Origin: Deltaproteobacteria bacterium
GTDB lineage: Bacteria; Myxococcota_A; Polyangia; JAAYKL01
Reading direction: 5' to 3'
NCBI GenBank assembly: GCA_030595125.1
Contig: JAUVDV010000024.1
Span: 1-64,000 of the forward strand
Length of the DNA: 64,000 bases
The position numbers were made by a program, and so were the translations under genes. Positions 24,674 to 34,682 of this stretch are shown piece by piece. The stretch's first letter is position 1, and each line of letters begins with the position of its first letter. A model generated the notes under the pieces. The model was given only the letters and a program-made list of their open reading frames with translations. It was not told the DNA's origin and ran no database searches.

Positions 24674-25399
24674 ATGAGAAGTCGCATGTCATTTGCCGCG
24701 TGGCCTCTGACGCCAGCAGTGAAACGGTTTCTGATCGTCAACGGCGCGGTGTGGCTCGTGCTCGTCATCTCCGTCAACTGGATGGACGCTCTTGCACTGC
24801 ACGATCACCTGGCGCTTACCCCTGAGCGTGTCTACCCTGGCCTGGAGCTGTGGCAGCTGTTCACATACATGTGGCTCCACTCCACCGGCGATTTCTCACA
24901 CATCCTGTTCAACAGTTTGTTTCTCTGGATGTTCGGGGGAGCGCTGGAACAAGCGTGGGGCACGAGGGCATTCACCAGGTTCTACCTGACCTGCGGGATC
25001 GGTGCCGGGCTCGTTGTCTTCGTGATCGGTTCCCTGTTTCATCCGGATATTGCCACGGTCGGCGCTTCGGGAGCCATCTACGGTTTGGTGGTGGCCTGGG
25101 CGATCGTTTTCCCCGACCGGGTCATCTACTTTTTCGGTCTCTTCCCCATCAAGGGAAAGTACTTTGCGCTCTTTCCCATAGGGTACGCGCTGATCGATTT
25201 TTTGATGCGGGGCAGCGGCGTGAGCCATTCCGCACACCTGGGGGGAGTGGTCATCGGCGCGCTACTCGTCACGGGTTACTGGCGTCCTTCGCGCCTGTAC
25301 AACCGAGTGCGCTACATGTGGCTCAAGAGAAAGCTCAAGGTGGTGGAGGGCGGTAAGAATAGCAGGAAATCGCCGCCGGGCGGCGGCTACTGGCACTGA
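24674..25399 (+). CDS. Rhomboid family intramembrane serine protease
   Basis: A 241-residue membrane protein with about six hydrophobic helices. Rhomboid motifs: FTYMWLHSTGDFSHILFNSLFLW in the helix 2 region (split here as HSTGDFSHILFN), GGALEQAWG, the nucleophile in TVGASGAIYG (about residue 132) and the partner His in VSHSAHLGG (about residue 187). It cleaves single-pass proteins within the membrane. The basic C-terminal tail is cytoplasmic. It is followed 36 bp later by lgt. No ribosome site before ATG 24674; see the promoter entry. Confidence 0.92.
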   Translation: MRSRMSFAAWPLTPAVKRFLIVNGAVWLVLVISVNWMDALALHDHLALTPERVYPGLELWQLFTYMWLHSTGDFSHILFNSLFLWMFGGALEQAWGTRAFTRFYLTCGIGAGLVVFVIGSLFHPDIATVGASGAIYGLVVAWAIVFPDRVIYFFGLFPIKGKYFALFPIGYALIDFLMRGSGVSHSAHLGGVVIGALLVTGYWRPSRLYNRVRYMWLKRKLKVVEGGKNSRKSPPGGGYWH

Positions 25400-25435
25400 T
25401 TTTCGCGGCAGCTACCGGGATAGGCTCAAGGCCCA

Positions 25436-26236
25436 ATGTATCCAATTCTCTTCAAAATCGGATCTGTCGACATCGAAACCTACGGCGTGATCACTGTCTT
25501 CGGATATTGGGTGATGGTTACGTTTCTCGTGCGCGAGGCCCGTCGCCTCGGGCTGGATCCGGTCGGAGTCAAGTGGAACATCGCCTGGGCGACCATAGGC
25601 TCGCTCGTCGGCGGGCGACTGCTCTACGTAATCGTCAATTTTCAGTATATTGCGGACGATCCCGTCAGGGCCATCCGGTTCTGGGAAGGGGGCCTCGTGT
25701 CCACCGGCAGCCTCATGGGCATGCACGCAGCGGCTGCCATGTACGCGGCGCGCGGTCGCATGCCCTTTTGGACGGTGCTCGATCTGGCGGCTCTCGCCGG
25801 GGCGATCGCCCTGGCGATCGGGCGTTGGGGGTGTTTCTTCGCCGGATGTGATTACGGAAAGCCCGCCGGGGATCTACCATGGGGAGTGGTTTTTCGGGAT
25901 GCGACCAGCCTGGTTCCGGCCGCGATGAGAGGCGCGGCGCTTCACCCCGCTCAGTTGTATTCTTCCCTCGCCAACGTTGTGGTCTTCGTCGTCGGGTACA
26001 TTGCCTATCGAAAGCTGTTCGAGCGACGTCCTGGAACGGTCTTCGGCGTCGTGGCTGTGTTGTACTCGGTTTTTCGGTTTGTCATCGAATTCTGGCGCGG
26101 CGACGTGGACCGGGGATTTTTTTTCGCTGGCAGGTTTTCCACCAGCCAGGTGGCGGTGATCGTCTGGGCTGTCCTGGGGCTGGCCGCGATAGTCTTCGCG
26201 ATGCGGCCCGAGAAATCCAGCCGAGGCAAATCGTAA
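25436..26236 (+). CDS. lgt: Prolipoprotein diacylglyceryl transferase (divergent)
   Basis: A 266-residue polytopic inner-membrane enzyme that moves diacylglycerol from phosphatidylglycerol to the lipobox Cys. It has the Lgt landmarks EGGLVSTGSLMG (84-95), GRWGCFFAGCDYG (129-141, including the conserved Arg at 130), HPAQLY (170-175), FRFVIEFWRG (213-222) and STSQ. The normally conserved His of the GG-x2-HGG loop is Thr90, and the usual Asn/Glu of GRxGNxxNGE are replaced by Cys/Cys-Asp, a variant also seen in Lgt paralogues. The many lipoproteins nearby are natural substrates. It may be the main Lgt or a paralogue. Confidence 0.85.
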   Translation: MYPILFKIGSVDIETYGVITVFGYWVMVTFLVREARRLGLDPVGVKWNIAWATIGSLVGGRLLYVIVNFQYIADDPVRAIRFWEGGLVSTGSLMGMHAAAAMYAARGRMPFWTVLDLAALAGAIALAIGRWGCFFAGCDYGKPAGDLPWGVVFRDATSLVPAAMRGAALHPAQLYSSLANVVVFVVGYIAYRKLFERRPGTVFGVVAVLYSVFRFVIEFWRGDVDRGFFFAGRFSTSQVAVIVWAVLGLAAIVFAMRPEKSSRGKS

Positions 26237-26345
26237 CCCGTCAGGATATCGTAACAGCATTTTTTTCTTTCAAAGAAGTGATTTCGACATCATCATGATT
26301 TTTCTATATGGTATTGAAGACATTCTTCAAATCGAGGAGGAAACC

Positions 26346-27008
26346 GTGAGTAAAAAAATCCTTTTTGGGTTGGTCTTTTTCGGAGTGATGATGATCGCCC
26401 TGGCGGGTTGCGACAACAAGCTTGACATGCCGCTGCCCCCGGCGATGCAACCGCCTGGTCTGGCTCCTCCCATGGCTCCCCCCGTGGGCGTGCCCCCGGT
26501 CGCCGCCCCGCCTGTGGCTCCCCCATTGGCAGTGCCCCCGGTTGCAGTGGTCGATACCACGCCGCCTCCGCCTGATACGCCGCTCATTCCGATAGGGGAT
26601 GATCCCAGTACGGACAAGCCCAAGACCGGCGGCAAGACGGGCGTGTGCAAGCTTCCGGGGCCGGACACTCCCGGTGACGAATTGGTGGGTAACTACATGT
26701 GCAACCTGGACATCAAGGGTCTTCCGTTCGGTTTCAAACCGCCGGCGTTCGGTTGTCGTATCGCGGCTGCCGGCAACGGTAAATTCAGACTCACTCCCAA
26801 CGGACAGCGGGGTGGTTTCACCATTACGGAGACCAAACTTTCCGGTTTCAAGCTCGACGGGAAGTACGGTTTCTCCGGACAGAAGCTACAGGTAAACACC
26901 TGCATGAGAGCCAAGGGTCCGGGAAAGTACAAGGGAAGCGGTTCCGGGATTCTTAACGACGACAAGAAAAACAGGGTCAAATACACCATGACGGTGACCA
27001 GGCAGTAA
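26346..27008 (+). CDS. Lipoprotein with Pro-rich spacer
   Basis: A 220-residue lipoprotein starting at GTG 26346, which has gaggagga upstream; the earlier in-frame ATG at 26295 would spoil the signal. The signal ends LAGC. A spacer of about 50 residues of PPxAPP-type repeats could span a wall layer. The C-terminal 115 residues form a small beta domain with three Cys ([42 protein letters not shown]) resembling lipocalin-like or META-type sheets, unassigned. It is followed 23 bp later by the PilZ-PEGA gene. Confidence 0.75.
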   Translation: MSKKILFGLVFFGVMMIALAGCDNKLDMPLPPAMQPPGLAPPMAPPVGVPPVAAPPVAPPLAVPPVAVVDTTPPPPDTPLIPIGDDPSTDKPKTGGKTGVCKLPGPDTPGDELVGNYMCNLDIKGLPFGFKPPAFGCRIAAAGNGKFRLTPNGQRGGFTITETKLSGFKLDGKYGFSGQKLQVNTCMRAKGPGKYKGSGSGILNDDKKNRVKYTMTVTRQ

Positions 27009-27031
27009 AGTGGAAGCTTGGAGGATATAAA

Positions 27032-28915
27032 ATGAAAAACGGACGTCGCGACGAACGAGTGCCGATGGGGCTCAGGATCAGGTACAAGAGCGCTACCGTA
27101 AGTGAATTTCTCGAGCAACACTCGAGGGATGTCAGCAAGGGTGGTGTTTTCATAAGGACCGACAGACCAATGCCTGCCGGGACGCTCATCAAATTCGACT
27201 TCAGGCTTTCGGACGAGCGCTCTCTCATCCAGGGTGTTGGCCGCGTGGTATGGCGACGCGATGAACCCATAGACGACAATCAGCCGGCCGGGATGGGCAT
27301 CAAGTTCATCAAGCTGGATGAGTCGAGCCGCCAGAACCTCGATCACATTCTCCAGGAGCGGGTAGTCGGCGAAGAGACCGGCCCAGGGGATGCGCCAACT
27401 GTGGAAACCATGGACAGGCAGCCCTCGGAGGCGCCGGAGCCTATTACACCGGTGCGCCCGCAGGCCGTTCCGCAAGGAGCAAAGGGGACCATCATCGGTA
27501 TGGGCATGGGGCCCACTGCAGGATCGACGCCTCCACCCGCGGCCGATACACCGAAGGAGTCGGAAGAAACCGATTCATCCAAGGATGATGAGGATGACGA
27601 TCGGCCCACTGCGGTCGACGAGCCGGTTGCCGAGGCGCCGGAGGATAAAGTCGAGGAGAAGCCCGAAGAGAAAACTGACGAGAAGTCCGAAGAGAAGCCC
27701 GAAGAAAAAGCCGCCGGCACCGATTTTCTCGCGGATATTTCTTCCGCAATTGATGATGCCCTCGAGGGCGATGAAGCGGAAGACGAGAAGGAAGCCGAAA
27801 AGGACGACGAGAAGTCTGTCGCCGAGTCGAAAGAGGATAAACCCGCCGAGAAAGGCGAGGTGGAAGATAAACCGACTGTCGAGGTCAAGTCCGACGCCGC
27901 GCCCAAAGAAAATGATGAGGACATCACTGCGATTCAGCAGCCGGTCAGAGTTGGCGCCGATTCCAGGGAACCCGGCGGTACGCCTGTCGGGCTGATCATC
28001 TTCCTGCTCCTGCTCGCAGTCGGGGCAATCTACTATTTCGGTTTCCACAAGGATGGCACAGAGATCGTGGACGACTCGGCCAAGACGGAGCCAGTGGATA
28101 CCGATGTCGCGAAGGAAGAAGTGAAGGTCGCAGACGAGGAGCCCAAGGTCGCGGACGAGGTGGAAGACAAGGAGCCCGTTGCCGAAGAAGTGAAGGCAGC
28201 AACCGCCAAGATCAAAATCGTTTCGAGGCCTGTCGGGGCAATGATCTTCATCGATGGCGTGCGCAGGGACGGCGTGACTCCGATGGATGTCGAGGATCTC
28301 ATCGGTGGCAAAGAGGTGGAGGTCGAGACGCGCCTGTTCGGGTATCTGCCGGAGTCGCAGAAGGTAATGCCCGGTGAGGATAAAGCGGTCGATGTAACCC
28401 TCAATATGAAGAAGGCCAAAATCGAGATCGAACTGAAAAGCGAGCCGAAGGGCGCGTCGGTTTCCTCGGAAGACAATTGGCTGGCAAAGACGCCCCGAAC
28501 GATTTCCAGACGAGGGCTCGGACCGGAGTTCGCCTACGAATTCAAAAAGCCGGGATACGAGGATCGTACGGGCAAAGTGACGGAGAACAACTGGACCTTC
28601 AAGGATGGAACCTACTCCCTGGTCATCGATGTGATGCTGACGGAGATCAAGAAACCGGAACCGAAGCCTGATCCCAAGCCGAAGGCGGATCCCAAGCCGA
28701 AGCCTGATCCGAAGCCGAAGGCGGATCCGAAGCCGAAGCCTGATCCCAAGCCGAAGGCGGATCCGAAGCCGAAGCCTGATCCCAAGCCTAAAGCGGATCC
28801 CAAGCCGAAGCCTGATCCGAAGCCGAAGGCGGATCCCAAGCCGGAACCGAAACCGGAACCCAAGCCGGAACCGAAACCGGAGCCCAAACCAGTTGTGGAT
28901 GACAATCCGTACTAA
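27032..28915 (+). CDS. PilZ domain protein with transmembrane helix and PEGA domain
   Basis: A 627-residue protein with ggagg before ATG 27032. Residues 1-110 are a PilZ domain of the type expanded in myxobacteria ([40 protein letters not shown]); the c-di-GMP motif RxxxR is present as RRDER. Residues 115-310 are a long Glu/Lys/Asp-rich cytoplasmic linker. One membrane helix (about 316-337) leads to an external PEGA region (about 390-525: [18 protein letters not shown] and [17 protein letters not shown], the family's repeated beta units). The tail (about 543-622) is a Lys-Pro repeat. It could transmit c-di-GMP state across the membrane to a wall- or polysaccharide-binding tail; that is inference. 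Confidence 0.85.
   Translation: MKNGRRDERVPMGLRIRYKSATVSEFLEQHSRDVSKGGVFIRTDRPMPAGTLIKFDFRLSDERSLIQGVGRVVWRRDEPIDDNQPAGMGIKFIKLDESSRQNLDHILQERVVGEETGPGDAPTVETMDRQPSEAPEPITPVRPQAVPQGAKGTIIGMGMGPTAGSTPPPAADTPKESEETDSSKDDEDDDRPTAVDEPVAEAPEDKVEEKPEEKTDEKSEEKPEEKAAGTDFLADISSAIDDALEGDEAEDEKEAEKDDEKSVAESKEDKPAEKGEVEDKPTVEVKSDAAPKENDEDITAIQQPVRVGADSREPGGTPVGLIIFLLLLAVGAIYYFGFHKDGTEIVDDSAKTEPVDTDVAKEEVKVADEEPKVADEVEDKEPVAEEVKAATAKIKIVSRPVGAMIFIDGVRRDGVTPMDVEDLIGGKEVEVETRLFGYLPESQKVMPGEDKAVDVTLNMKKAKIEIELKSEPKGASVSSEDNWLAKTPRTISRRGLGPEFAYEFKKPGYEDRTGKVTENNWTFKDGTYSLVIDVMLTEIKKPEPKPDPKPKADPKPKPDPKPKADPKPKPDPKPKADPKPKPDPKPKADPKPKPDPKPKADPKPEPKPEPKPEPKPEPKPVVDDNPY
28659..28898 (+). repeat. 36-bp tandem repeat encoding Pro-Lys-Pro tail
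   Basis: Units coding [12 protein letters not shown] repeat about five times, then degrade into PEPK units. Codon differences are few (ccg/ccc), implying recent expansion. All lengths are multiples of 3. Confidence 0.85.
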
Positions 28916-28938
28916 TTCTACACTCCTTCGGATGACCA

Positions 28939-31900
28939 GTGTCTGACCTGATAAGATCACCTGTTGTTCCCGAGTTGGGGACGGGGATTTCGCTCGATGA
29001 GATATCCTCCAGGGCGTCGGCGGATGCTCGTGTTGATCTCACAGGAGTGAAGGGAGGGGCGCTCGCGGCAATCCTCGCGCGGTTATCAAAGGCGAATGGT
29101 GGTCGCCATGTTGTGGTCACGGAGGATTTCACTCGGGCCCGCGATCTATCCCGCGACCTGTCTTGTCACCTGAAAACCGACGCCGGCGACGAGATTCTGC
29201 TGTTTCCTCAATATGATGTTGGGCCGTACGACGAACTCGTTTCCGACCGCCGCTCCACCATGAATCGCGCGGGCACGCTCTTCAAAATGGTCATGGACCA
29301 GCGCTGGCGGTTTCTTGTGATTTCGGCCGATGCCCTGATTCGTCGGGTGGTTCCCAGGGGGCGCTTCGAGGATGCCTGCGCTCCTGTGGCCACCGGAGAC
29401 ACGATTCGCAGGGATTCGCTGATAGATGTGCTCGAAATCGGGGGCTACAACCGGGCGCCGCTGGTGGAAGAGCCGGGTACATACGCGGTTCGCGGAGGCC
29501 TCCTCGATGTCTTTCCTCCCTACCTCGCCATGCCGGTGAGAATAGATCTTTTCGGGGAGGAAGTTACGAGCATCAGGTGGTTCGATCCCGAGACCCAGAG
29601 CAGCGAAAACCTCGTGGAGGAGATCTGGATTCACCCGGCTCGAACGTCCTTGTTGCCGGTGGACAAGGACGAAAGAGCAATGGTGTCCCGGAGGATTCGC
29701 CAGATCTGCGACGAGGTAAATCTCCCAACCGCGAAGACCGATCAGATAATTGAGGATTGTCTCGACGGGAGGCTCTTTGTGGGATCGGAGGGGTTTTCGC
29801 CGGCGATGCAGGAACAGCAAGGCAGCCTCCTCGAGTACCTCCCCGGGGATTTCACGGTATGCCTCGACAACCCGCCGGGGATCGACATCACCTGGAATAA
29901 ATTTTTATCGGCTTTCTCGGCGGATCTGGATCGGCGCCTGGGTAGGGGCGAGCCGTCTTTCGGGCTGGACCGACATCTCGTTTCCGTAGAGGAGATGAAA
30001 AGGGTTATCGCAGAAGCCTCACGAAAGATAGTGTCACATCCCATTGTGGTCTCTGGTCGGCACGATGGTCTCGGTGGCGGGGCGAAGGAGCCGCTGGATC
30101 TGGCGTCCGTCTCTACTGGTGACATCGGGGAACGGTTGAGGCATCTGACGCAGGCAGGAGCGAAAGTGGACCTTATGGGTCCGCTCGCGAGCTACCTGGG
30201 CTCTCTTACGGAAGAGGGTTATCGGGTGATCGTGACCGCTCATACCACCGGACAGGCCGAGCGACTCGCGGCGATGTTGCAGGGCCGGGGGCTTGAGGTG
30301 ACTCTTGAAGACGGCGCAGAGTCGATCAAGAGACCGGGCGTCGTCGTTTCCGTGAACGATATGGCTCGGGGTTGTCTCCTTCCGGGAGACGGAATCTGCT
30401 GGATCGCCGAGGAGGAAATATTCGGACGACGTTCCAGGCGGAGGAGTGGCTCTCGTCGATCCGGGGCCGTTCTGGAAGATCTCAGGGCGCTCGAGCCGGG
30501 TGATCTGGTCGTGCACAAGGAGCACGGAATCGGGCGCTACGACGGGCTTCAGAGGCAGCGAGTGAGAGACACCGATGTCGATTTCTTGCTGATCGTGTAC
30601 CGGGACGGGGACAAGCTCTACCTCCCCGTATACAGGCTTGATCAGGTTCAGAAGCACAGGGCTGCGGGCGGGGGGTCGGCTCGTCTGGATCGACTCGGGG
30701 GCCAGACGTTTTTCAAGGCCAAGACCAAGGTGCGCAAGCAGGCGATGGAGATGGCCGCACGTCTCCTGGATCTATACGCTCGCAGAGAAGTAGCGGACAG
30801 GCCTTCCGTGTCTGCGGTCGATGATATCTACCGGGAGTTCGAGGCGTCGTTCCCGTTTGAGGAGACGCCTGATCAGGAGCGCGCCATCGACGAGGTGATG
30901 AGCGATCTCGGCGGTACCAAACCCATGGATCGGCTCATCTGCGGTGACGTTGGTTTCGGAAAGACGGAGGTGGCCTTGAGGGCTGCGTTCAGGGTGGTTA
31001 TGTCGGGTCGCCAGGTGGCCGTGCTCGTTCCCACCACCGTGCTGGCCCAGCAACATTACCAGAGTTTCGTTGCGAGGCTCGACCGGTATCCGGTGCGGGT
31101 CGAGATGGCCAGCCGTTTTCGCACGGATTCACAGAACGCAGATACCGTCCTGGGGTTGAAGGAGGGCGTGGTGGATGTGGTCATCGGCACCCATCGACTT
31201 CTTTCCAAAGACGTGCATTTCAAGCGGCTCGGATTGCTCGTGATAGATGAGGAACATCGTTTCGGGGTATCCCATAAAGAGAGAATCCGAACCCTGAGGG
31301 CATCGGTGGACACCCTGGTCATGACGGCAACGCCGATCCCGCGGACCCTGCACATGGCGCTTTCCGGGATGAGGGACCTCTCGCTCATGGGTACGGCGCC
31401 GGTCGATCGAAGGCCGATCAAAACAGTGGTTTGTCACGACGATCCCGGATTGCTCAAGAAGGCCGTGGAGCGCGAACTGGCGCGCGACGGCCAGGTGTTC
31501 TTCGTACACAATCGGGTCAGGGACATCTTGAAGGTGGCAGAATATGTGCAAAGGTTGATGCCGGATGCGCGTGTCGCGGTGGGCCACGGTCAGATGAAGG
31601 AAGAGAGCCTGGAGCGGGTCATGCTCGATTTCGTGGCGGGCCGGTACGATATTCTGGTCTGCACGTCCATCATCGAGTCCGGCCTGGACATCCCGCGGGC
31701 CAACACGATCATTATCGACAGGGCCGATACCTTCGGGCTCGCCCAGCTCTACCAGATCAGGGGCCGGGTCGGGCGTAGCCATGTGCAGGCGTACGCGTAC
31801 CTGATCGTGCCTCCCCTGCGCGTTCTGAGCGACGGCGCGAGAGAAAGGGTAGAGGCCCTGACACGGTATACCGACCTGGGTTCGGGCTTCTCGCTCGCGA

Positions 31901-32487
31901 CCCTGGATCTGGAGATTCGCGGCGCCGGAAACCTCCTGGGCGCGGAGCAGACCGGGGATGTGAACATGGTGGGCTTCGAGATGTTCTGCGACATGCTCAG
32001 GGAGGCCACCGATCTACTTGACGGAAAGGAGCCGAGTGTGGAGGTGGAGCCCGAGGTGACCCTCGATGAGCCGGGGTTCCTGCCCGAGGATTACATTCCG
32101 GATGTGGGCCTGAGGCTCCAGCTCTACAAGCGGTTGGCCGCTGCGGATGATGAGGCTCAGGTGGAGGAGTACGCCGCCGAAATGGTCGATCGCTTCGGCG
32201 CGTTACCGCCGGCTGTCGGAGCGCTGATAAAGGGTATGACCGCGAAGGCCATGTGCCGGTCTCTCGGAATAGTGGGCCTGGAAACCTCTCGCCACCGTCT
32301 GACGGTGCACCTTGGCCGGGATTCCCGGGTGGATCCGGATCGGGTGCTCGAACTCATCAAAACCGGCGACGGCGCGTTGAAGTTGACGTCGGATCTCAAA
32401 GTTCTGGTACGGCTCGACGGCGACCGCGAGGACGGAACACAGGCCGCCATTAGGTTCTTGCGAAGCCTCAGTTCATGTGAGATATAG
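28939..32487 (+). CDS. mfd: Transcription-repair coupling factor Mfd
   Basis: A 1182-residue translocase, close to the E. coli length of 1148, from GTG 28939. The N-terminal UvrB-like region binds UvrA. The RNA-polymerase-interacting domain has LEPGDLVVHKEHGIGRYDG (about residue 513). The RecG-like motor shows CGDVGFGKTEVALRA (Walker A), VIDEEHRFGV (DEEH box), TATPIPRTLHM, and SGLDIPRANTIIIDRAD with QIRGRVGRS. The C-terminal D7 domain follows. It removes stalled RNA polymerase and recruits excision repair. It is followed directly by the parvulin genes. Confidence 0.97.
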   Translation: MSDLIRSPVVPELGTGISLDEISSRASADARVDLTGVKGGALAAILARLSKANGGRHVVVTEDFTRARDLSRDLSCHLKTDAGDEILLFPQYDVGPYDELVSDRRSTMNRAGTLFKMVMDQRWRFLVISADALIRRVVPRGRFEDACAPVATGDTIRRDSLIDVLEIGGYNRAPLVEEPGTYAVRGGLLDVFPPYLAMPVRIDLFGEEVTSIRWFDPETQSSENLVEEIWIHPARTSLLPVDKDERAMVSRRIRQICDEVNLPTAKTDQIIEDCLDGRLFVGSEGFSPAMQEQQGSLLEYLPGDFTVCLDNPPGIDITWNKFLSAFSADLDRRLGRGEPSFGLDRHLVSVEEMKRVIAEASRKIVSHPIVVSGRHDGLGGGAKEPLDLASVSTGDIGERLRHLTQAGAKVDLMGPLASYLGSLTEEGYRVIVTAHTTGQAERLAAMLQGRGLEVTLEDGAESIKRPGVVVSVNDMARGCLLPGDGICWIAEEEIFGRRSRRRSGSRRSGAVLEDLRALEPGDLVVHKEHGIGRYDGLQRQRVRDTDVDFLLIVYRDGDKLYLPVYRLDQVQKHRAAGGGSARLDRLGGQTFFKAKTKVRKQAMEMAARLLDLYARREVADRPSVSAVDDIYREFEASFPFEETPDQERAIDEVMSDLGGTKPMDRLICGDVGFGKTEVALRAAFRVVMSGRQVAVLVPTTVLAQQHYQSFVARLDRYPVRVEMASRFRTDSQNADTVLGLKEGVVDVVIGTHRLLSKDVHFKRLGLLVIDEEHRFGVSHKERIRTLRASVDTLVMTATPIPRTLHMALSGMRDLSLMGTAPVDRRPIKTVVCHDDPGLLKKAVERELARDGQVFFVHNRVRDILKVAEYVQRLMPDARVAVGHGQMKEESLERVMLDFVAGRYDILVCTSIIESGLDIPRANTIIIDRADTFGLAQLYQIRGRVGRSHVQAYAYLIVPPLRVLSDGARERVEALTRYTDLGSGFSLATLDLEIRGAGNLLGAEQTGDVNMVGFEMFCDMLREATDLLDGKEPSVEVEPEVTLDEPGFLPEDYIPDVGLRLQLYKRLAAADDEAQVEEYAAEMVDRFGALPPAVGALIKGMTAKAMCRSLGIVGLETSRHRLTVHLGRDSRVDPDRVLELIKTGDGALKLTSDLKVLVRLDGDREDGTQAAIRFLRSLSSCEI

Positions 32488-32534
32488 AACCGGTTGATAT
32501 TGTAGAAGAAACTTGCAGGTCAAGGAGCGCTTTC

Positions 32535-33620
32535 ATGAAGTTTGCAATGTGGACCGGTTGGCTGCCTCTGGTCGCACTTCTGACGGTTTGCGCGTGCGGA
32601 AGTCAGCTGGGCGAGGAAAAGAAACAAGAAGATTCCAAGGAGGAACTCCTGGAGTCGGAGAAACTTCCGCAGGGGCTTTCTCCGGAACAGGCCGCAAAGG
32701 TCGTGGCCACGGTAGGCGATCGGACCATCACAGTGGGGGACGTTACGGAGCAAATTAACCGACTCTCACCCTACATCCGTCGCCGCTGGGCAACCCCGGA
32801 GAAACGCAAGGAGTTCTTGCAAAAACTCATTCGCGTGGAGCTTCTTTCCCAGGAGGCGGAACGACAGGGACTGGCTGATGATCCCGAGGTTCAACGAACG
32901 GTCAAACAGGTGATGATACGCCTGATGGTGAAAAACGATCTCGAGAAGGAAATGCTGCCCACCTCCATAGAGGAGAAGGTTCTTCGAGGAGAATACGAAA
33001 AGGAGCACGACAAGTACCATCGCCCGGCTCAGATTCGCGCCAGCCACATTGTGGTCAAGGACGAGGGGACGGCTGCCAGGCTTATCGGCGAGTTCAGGGC
33101 AATAAAAAAGGATCGAAAGTTGTTTCGGGAGAAGGCCAAGAAATTATCCATCGACGAGGCAACCAAGGGCCGCGGTGGCGATCTGGGATATTTCTCACGG
33201 CCGGCGGAAAGACGCGAAGACGAGCCCGAGGTAGACAAGGAGTTGGCCGAGGCTGCATGGACACTCGAGAAGGTCGGCGATCTCCTCGACAAACCTTTTC
33301 GGACGAACGCCGGCTGGCACGTCATAAAGCTCACCAACAAGAAGCCCGAAATGAATCGTTCCTTCGACAGCGTTAAAAGACTCATCGAAAACAGGCTGCT
33401 GCGTCAGGCGCGGCGCGAAGGTATGGACAAATTTGTTGAAGATCTTCGCTCCAAGGCCAAGATCCAGGTTTTCGAGGAGAATCTTGCAAAAATGGAAGTA
33501 GATGGTTTCGATCCCACTGGTGTTCACCATCACGGCGCGACCGCCCGTCCCGCTGGGGTGGTCGAGGCAACCGCAGCCGCTCCCAAGAAACCCGGCGGCG
33601 CCTCGGAAAAAGCAGAGTAA
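32535..33620 (+). CDS. Parvulin-type peptidyl-prolyl isomerase, lipoprotein
   Basis: A 361-residue protein with a signal ending VCAC, a plausible lipobox, so probably PrsA-like and lipid-anchored. Residues 50-150 are a SurA/PpiD-like chaperone region (VVATVGDRTITVGDVTEQI). The rotamase domain is at about 165-275 (ASHIVVKDEGTAARLIGEF, GRGGDLGYFSR, FRTNAGWHVIKL). A Pro/Ala tail includes HHHG. It helps fold exported proteins. The SurA-like gene begins 9 bp later and the two likely form one unit. Confidence 0.9.
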   Translation: MKFAMWTGWLPLVALLTVCACGSQLGEEKKQEDSKEELLESEKLPQGLSPEQAAKVVATVGDRTITVGDVTEQINRLSPYIRRRWATPEKRKEFLQKLIRVELLSQEAERQGLADDPEVQRTVKQVMIRLMVKNDLEKEMLPTSIEEKVLRGEYEKEHDKYHRPAQIRASHIVVKDEGTAARLIGEFRAIKKDRKLFREKAKKLSIDEATKGRGGDLGYFSRPAERREDEPEVDKELAEAAWTLEKVGDLLDKPFRTNAGWHVIKLTNKKPEMNRSFDSVKRLIENRLLRQARREGMDKFVEDLRSKAKIQVFEENLAKMEVDGFDPTGVHHHGATARPAGVVEATAAAPKKPGGASEKAE

Positions 33621-33629
33621 AAGGAAGTC

Positions 33630-34640
33630 GTGGCCGATCTCGGAACAGAGCGTTCATATCGTTTCGTGGGGATATTGGCGATTCTCTTTGGGATGATCCT
33701 GACCACTGCGGTTTCGGCCGGCGCAAAGGTGATCGATCAGATCGCGGCCGTTGTCGGCACTGAGATAGTTTTACTCAGCGAGGTGCACGAGCGCGCGATT
33801 CCCGCCTTCGATGAACTCGAAAAAGCGGCAAGCCAGGGCGGCGCCATGATGATGGTGGAGCGACGAAAACAGCAGATCGTCAAAGAGAGCTTGCAGGCGA
33901 TTATCGACGAAACACTAGTACGTCAGCAGGCCAGGGACATGAAGATAACCGTGACCACTGAAGAAGTGGAAATGGCTATTAACAACATGGCCAAGGAGAA
34001 CGGCATCGATCTGGAAACGTTCGAGAGAGCGCTCAAGGCCAGGGGCAAGGACATGGTCACCTACCGCTCCGAGATGCGCCGGAATCTGCTCGGCCTCAAG
34101 GTGCTCAACCTGAGGGTGAGGGGGCGGGTCAAGATCTCCGAGAACGAAGCTCGGCAGTACTACAACAACCAGGTGCGCGATGTTCGGGTGACAGGAACCT
34201 TCGAGGGCGCCCACATTCTGATTCGCGTTTCTGCGCAAGCCCGCGCCGTCGAGGTTGCAAAGTCCAGGAAGAAGGCCGAGGAGTTACGGGCGCGCCTCGA
34301 TGAGGGGGAGGACTTTGCGGGAATCGCCAGGGAGTTGTCACAGGACGAGTCCACGGCCCAGAACGGCGGAAGTCTCGGCGTCAGGAATCCCGGCGAGATC
34401 CCCCCTGTACTCGATCGGGTTTTTCTGGATCTCGAGCCCGGTGAGATAGCCGGCCCGGTCAGGACCTCGGCCGGTTTCCACCTCCTGCGTCTGAACAAGC
34501 GTGAGAATTTGGGTGTACAGCCCTTCGCCGAAGTCAGGCATCGGATTGTAAATCAGCTCTCTCAGGAGGAGATGGTTCGCCAGCAGAAGATCTGGCTAAA
34601 GGAGCTGCGGCTCCGCACGTTCATAGACGTTCGCCTGTAG
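33630..34640 (+). CDS. surA: SurA-like periplasmic chaperone / peptidyl-prolyl isomerase
   Basis: A 336-residue protein from GTG 33630 with aaggaag upstream. The signal ends AVSAGA. A SurA N-terminal chaperone region (VIDQIAAVVGTEIVLLSEVHERAI, IIDETLVRQQARDMKI) is followed by one parvulin domain (about 190-300: FEGAHILIRVSAQAR, TAQNGGSLGVRNPGEI, RTSAGFHLLRL) and a C-terminal helix. E. coli SurA has two parvulin domains; a single one is common outside gamma-proteobacteria. It escorts outer-membrane proteins such as the barrels encoded at 10576 and 49233. Confidence 0.9.
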   Translation: MADLGTERSYRFVGILAILFGMILTTAVSAGAKVIDQIAAVVGTEIVLLSEVHERAIPAFDELEKAASQGGAMMMVERRKQQIVKESLQAIIDETLVRQQARDMKITVTTEEVEMAINNMAKENGIDLETFERALKARGKDMVTYRSEMRRNLLGLKVLNLRVRGRVKISENEARQYYNNQVRDVRVTGTFEGAHILIRVSAQARAVEVAKSRKKAEELRARLDEGEDFAGIARELSQDESTAQNGGSLGVRNPGEIPPVLDRVFLDLEPGEIAGPVRTSAGFHLLRLNKRENLGVQPFAEVRHRIVNQLSQEEMVRQQKIWLKELRLRTFIDVRL

Positions 34641-34682
34641 GGTTCCGCCCGGAGGCGACGCTTCTTCGAGAGGTCTTTGATA

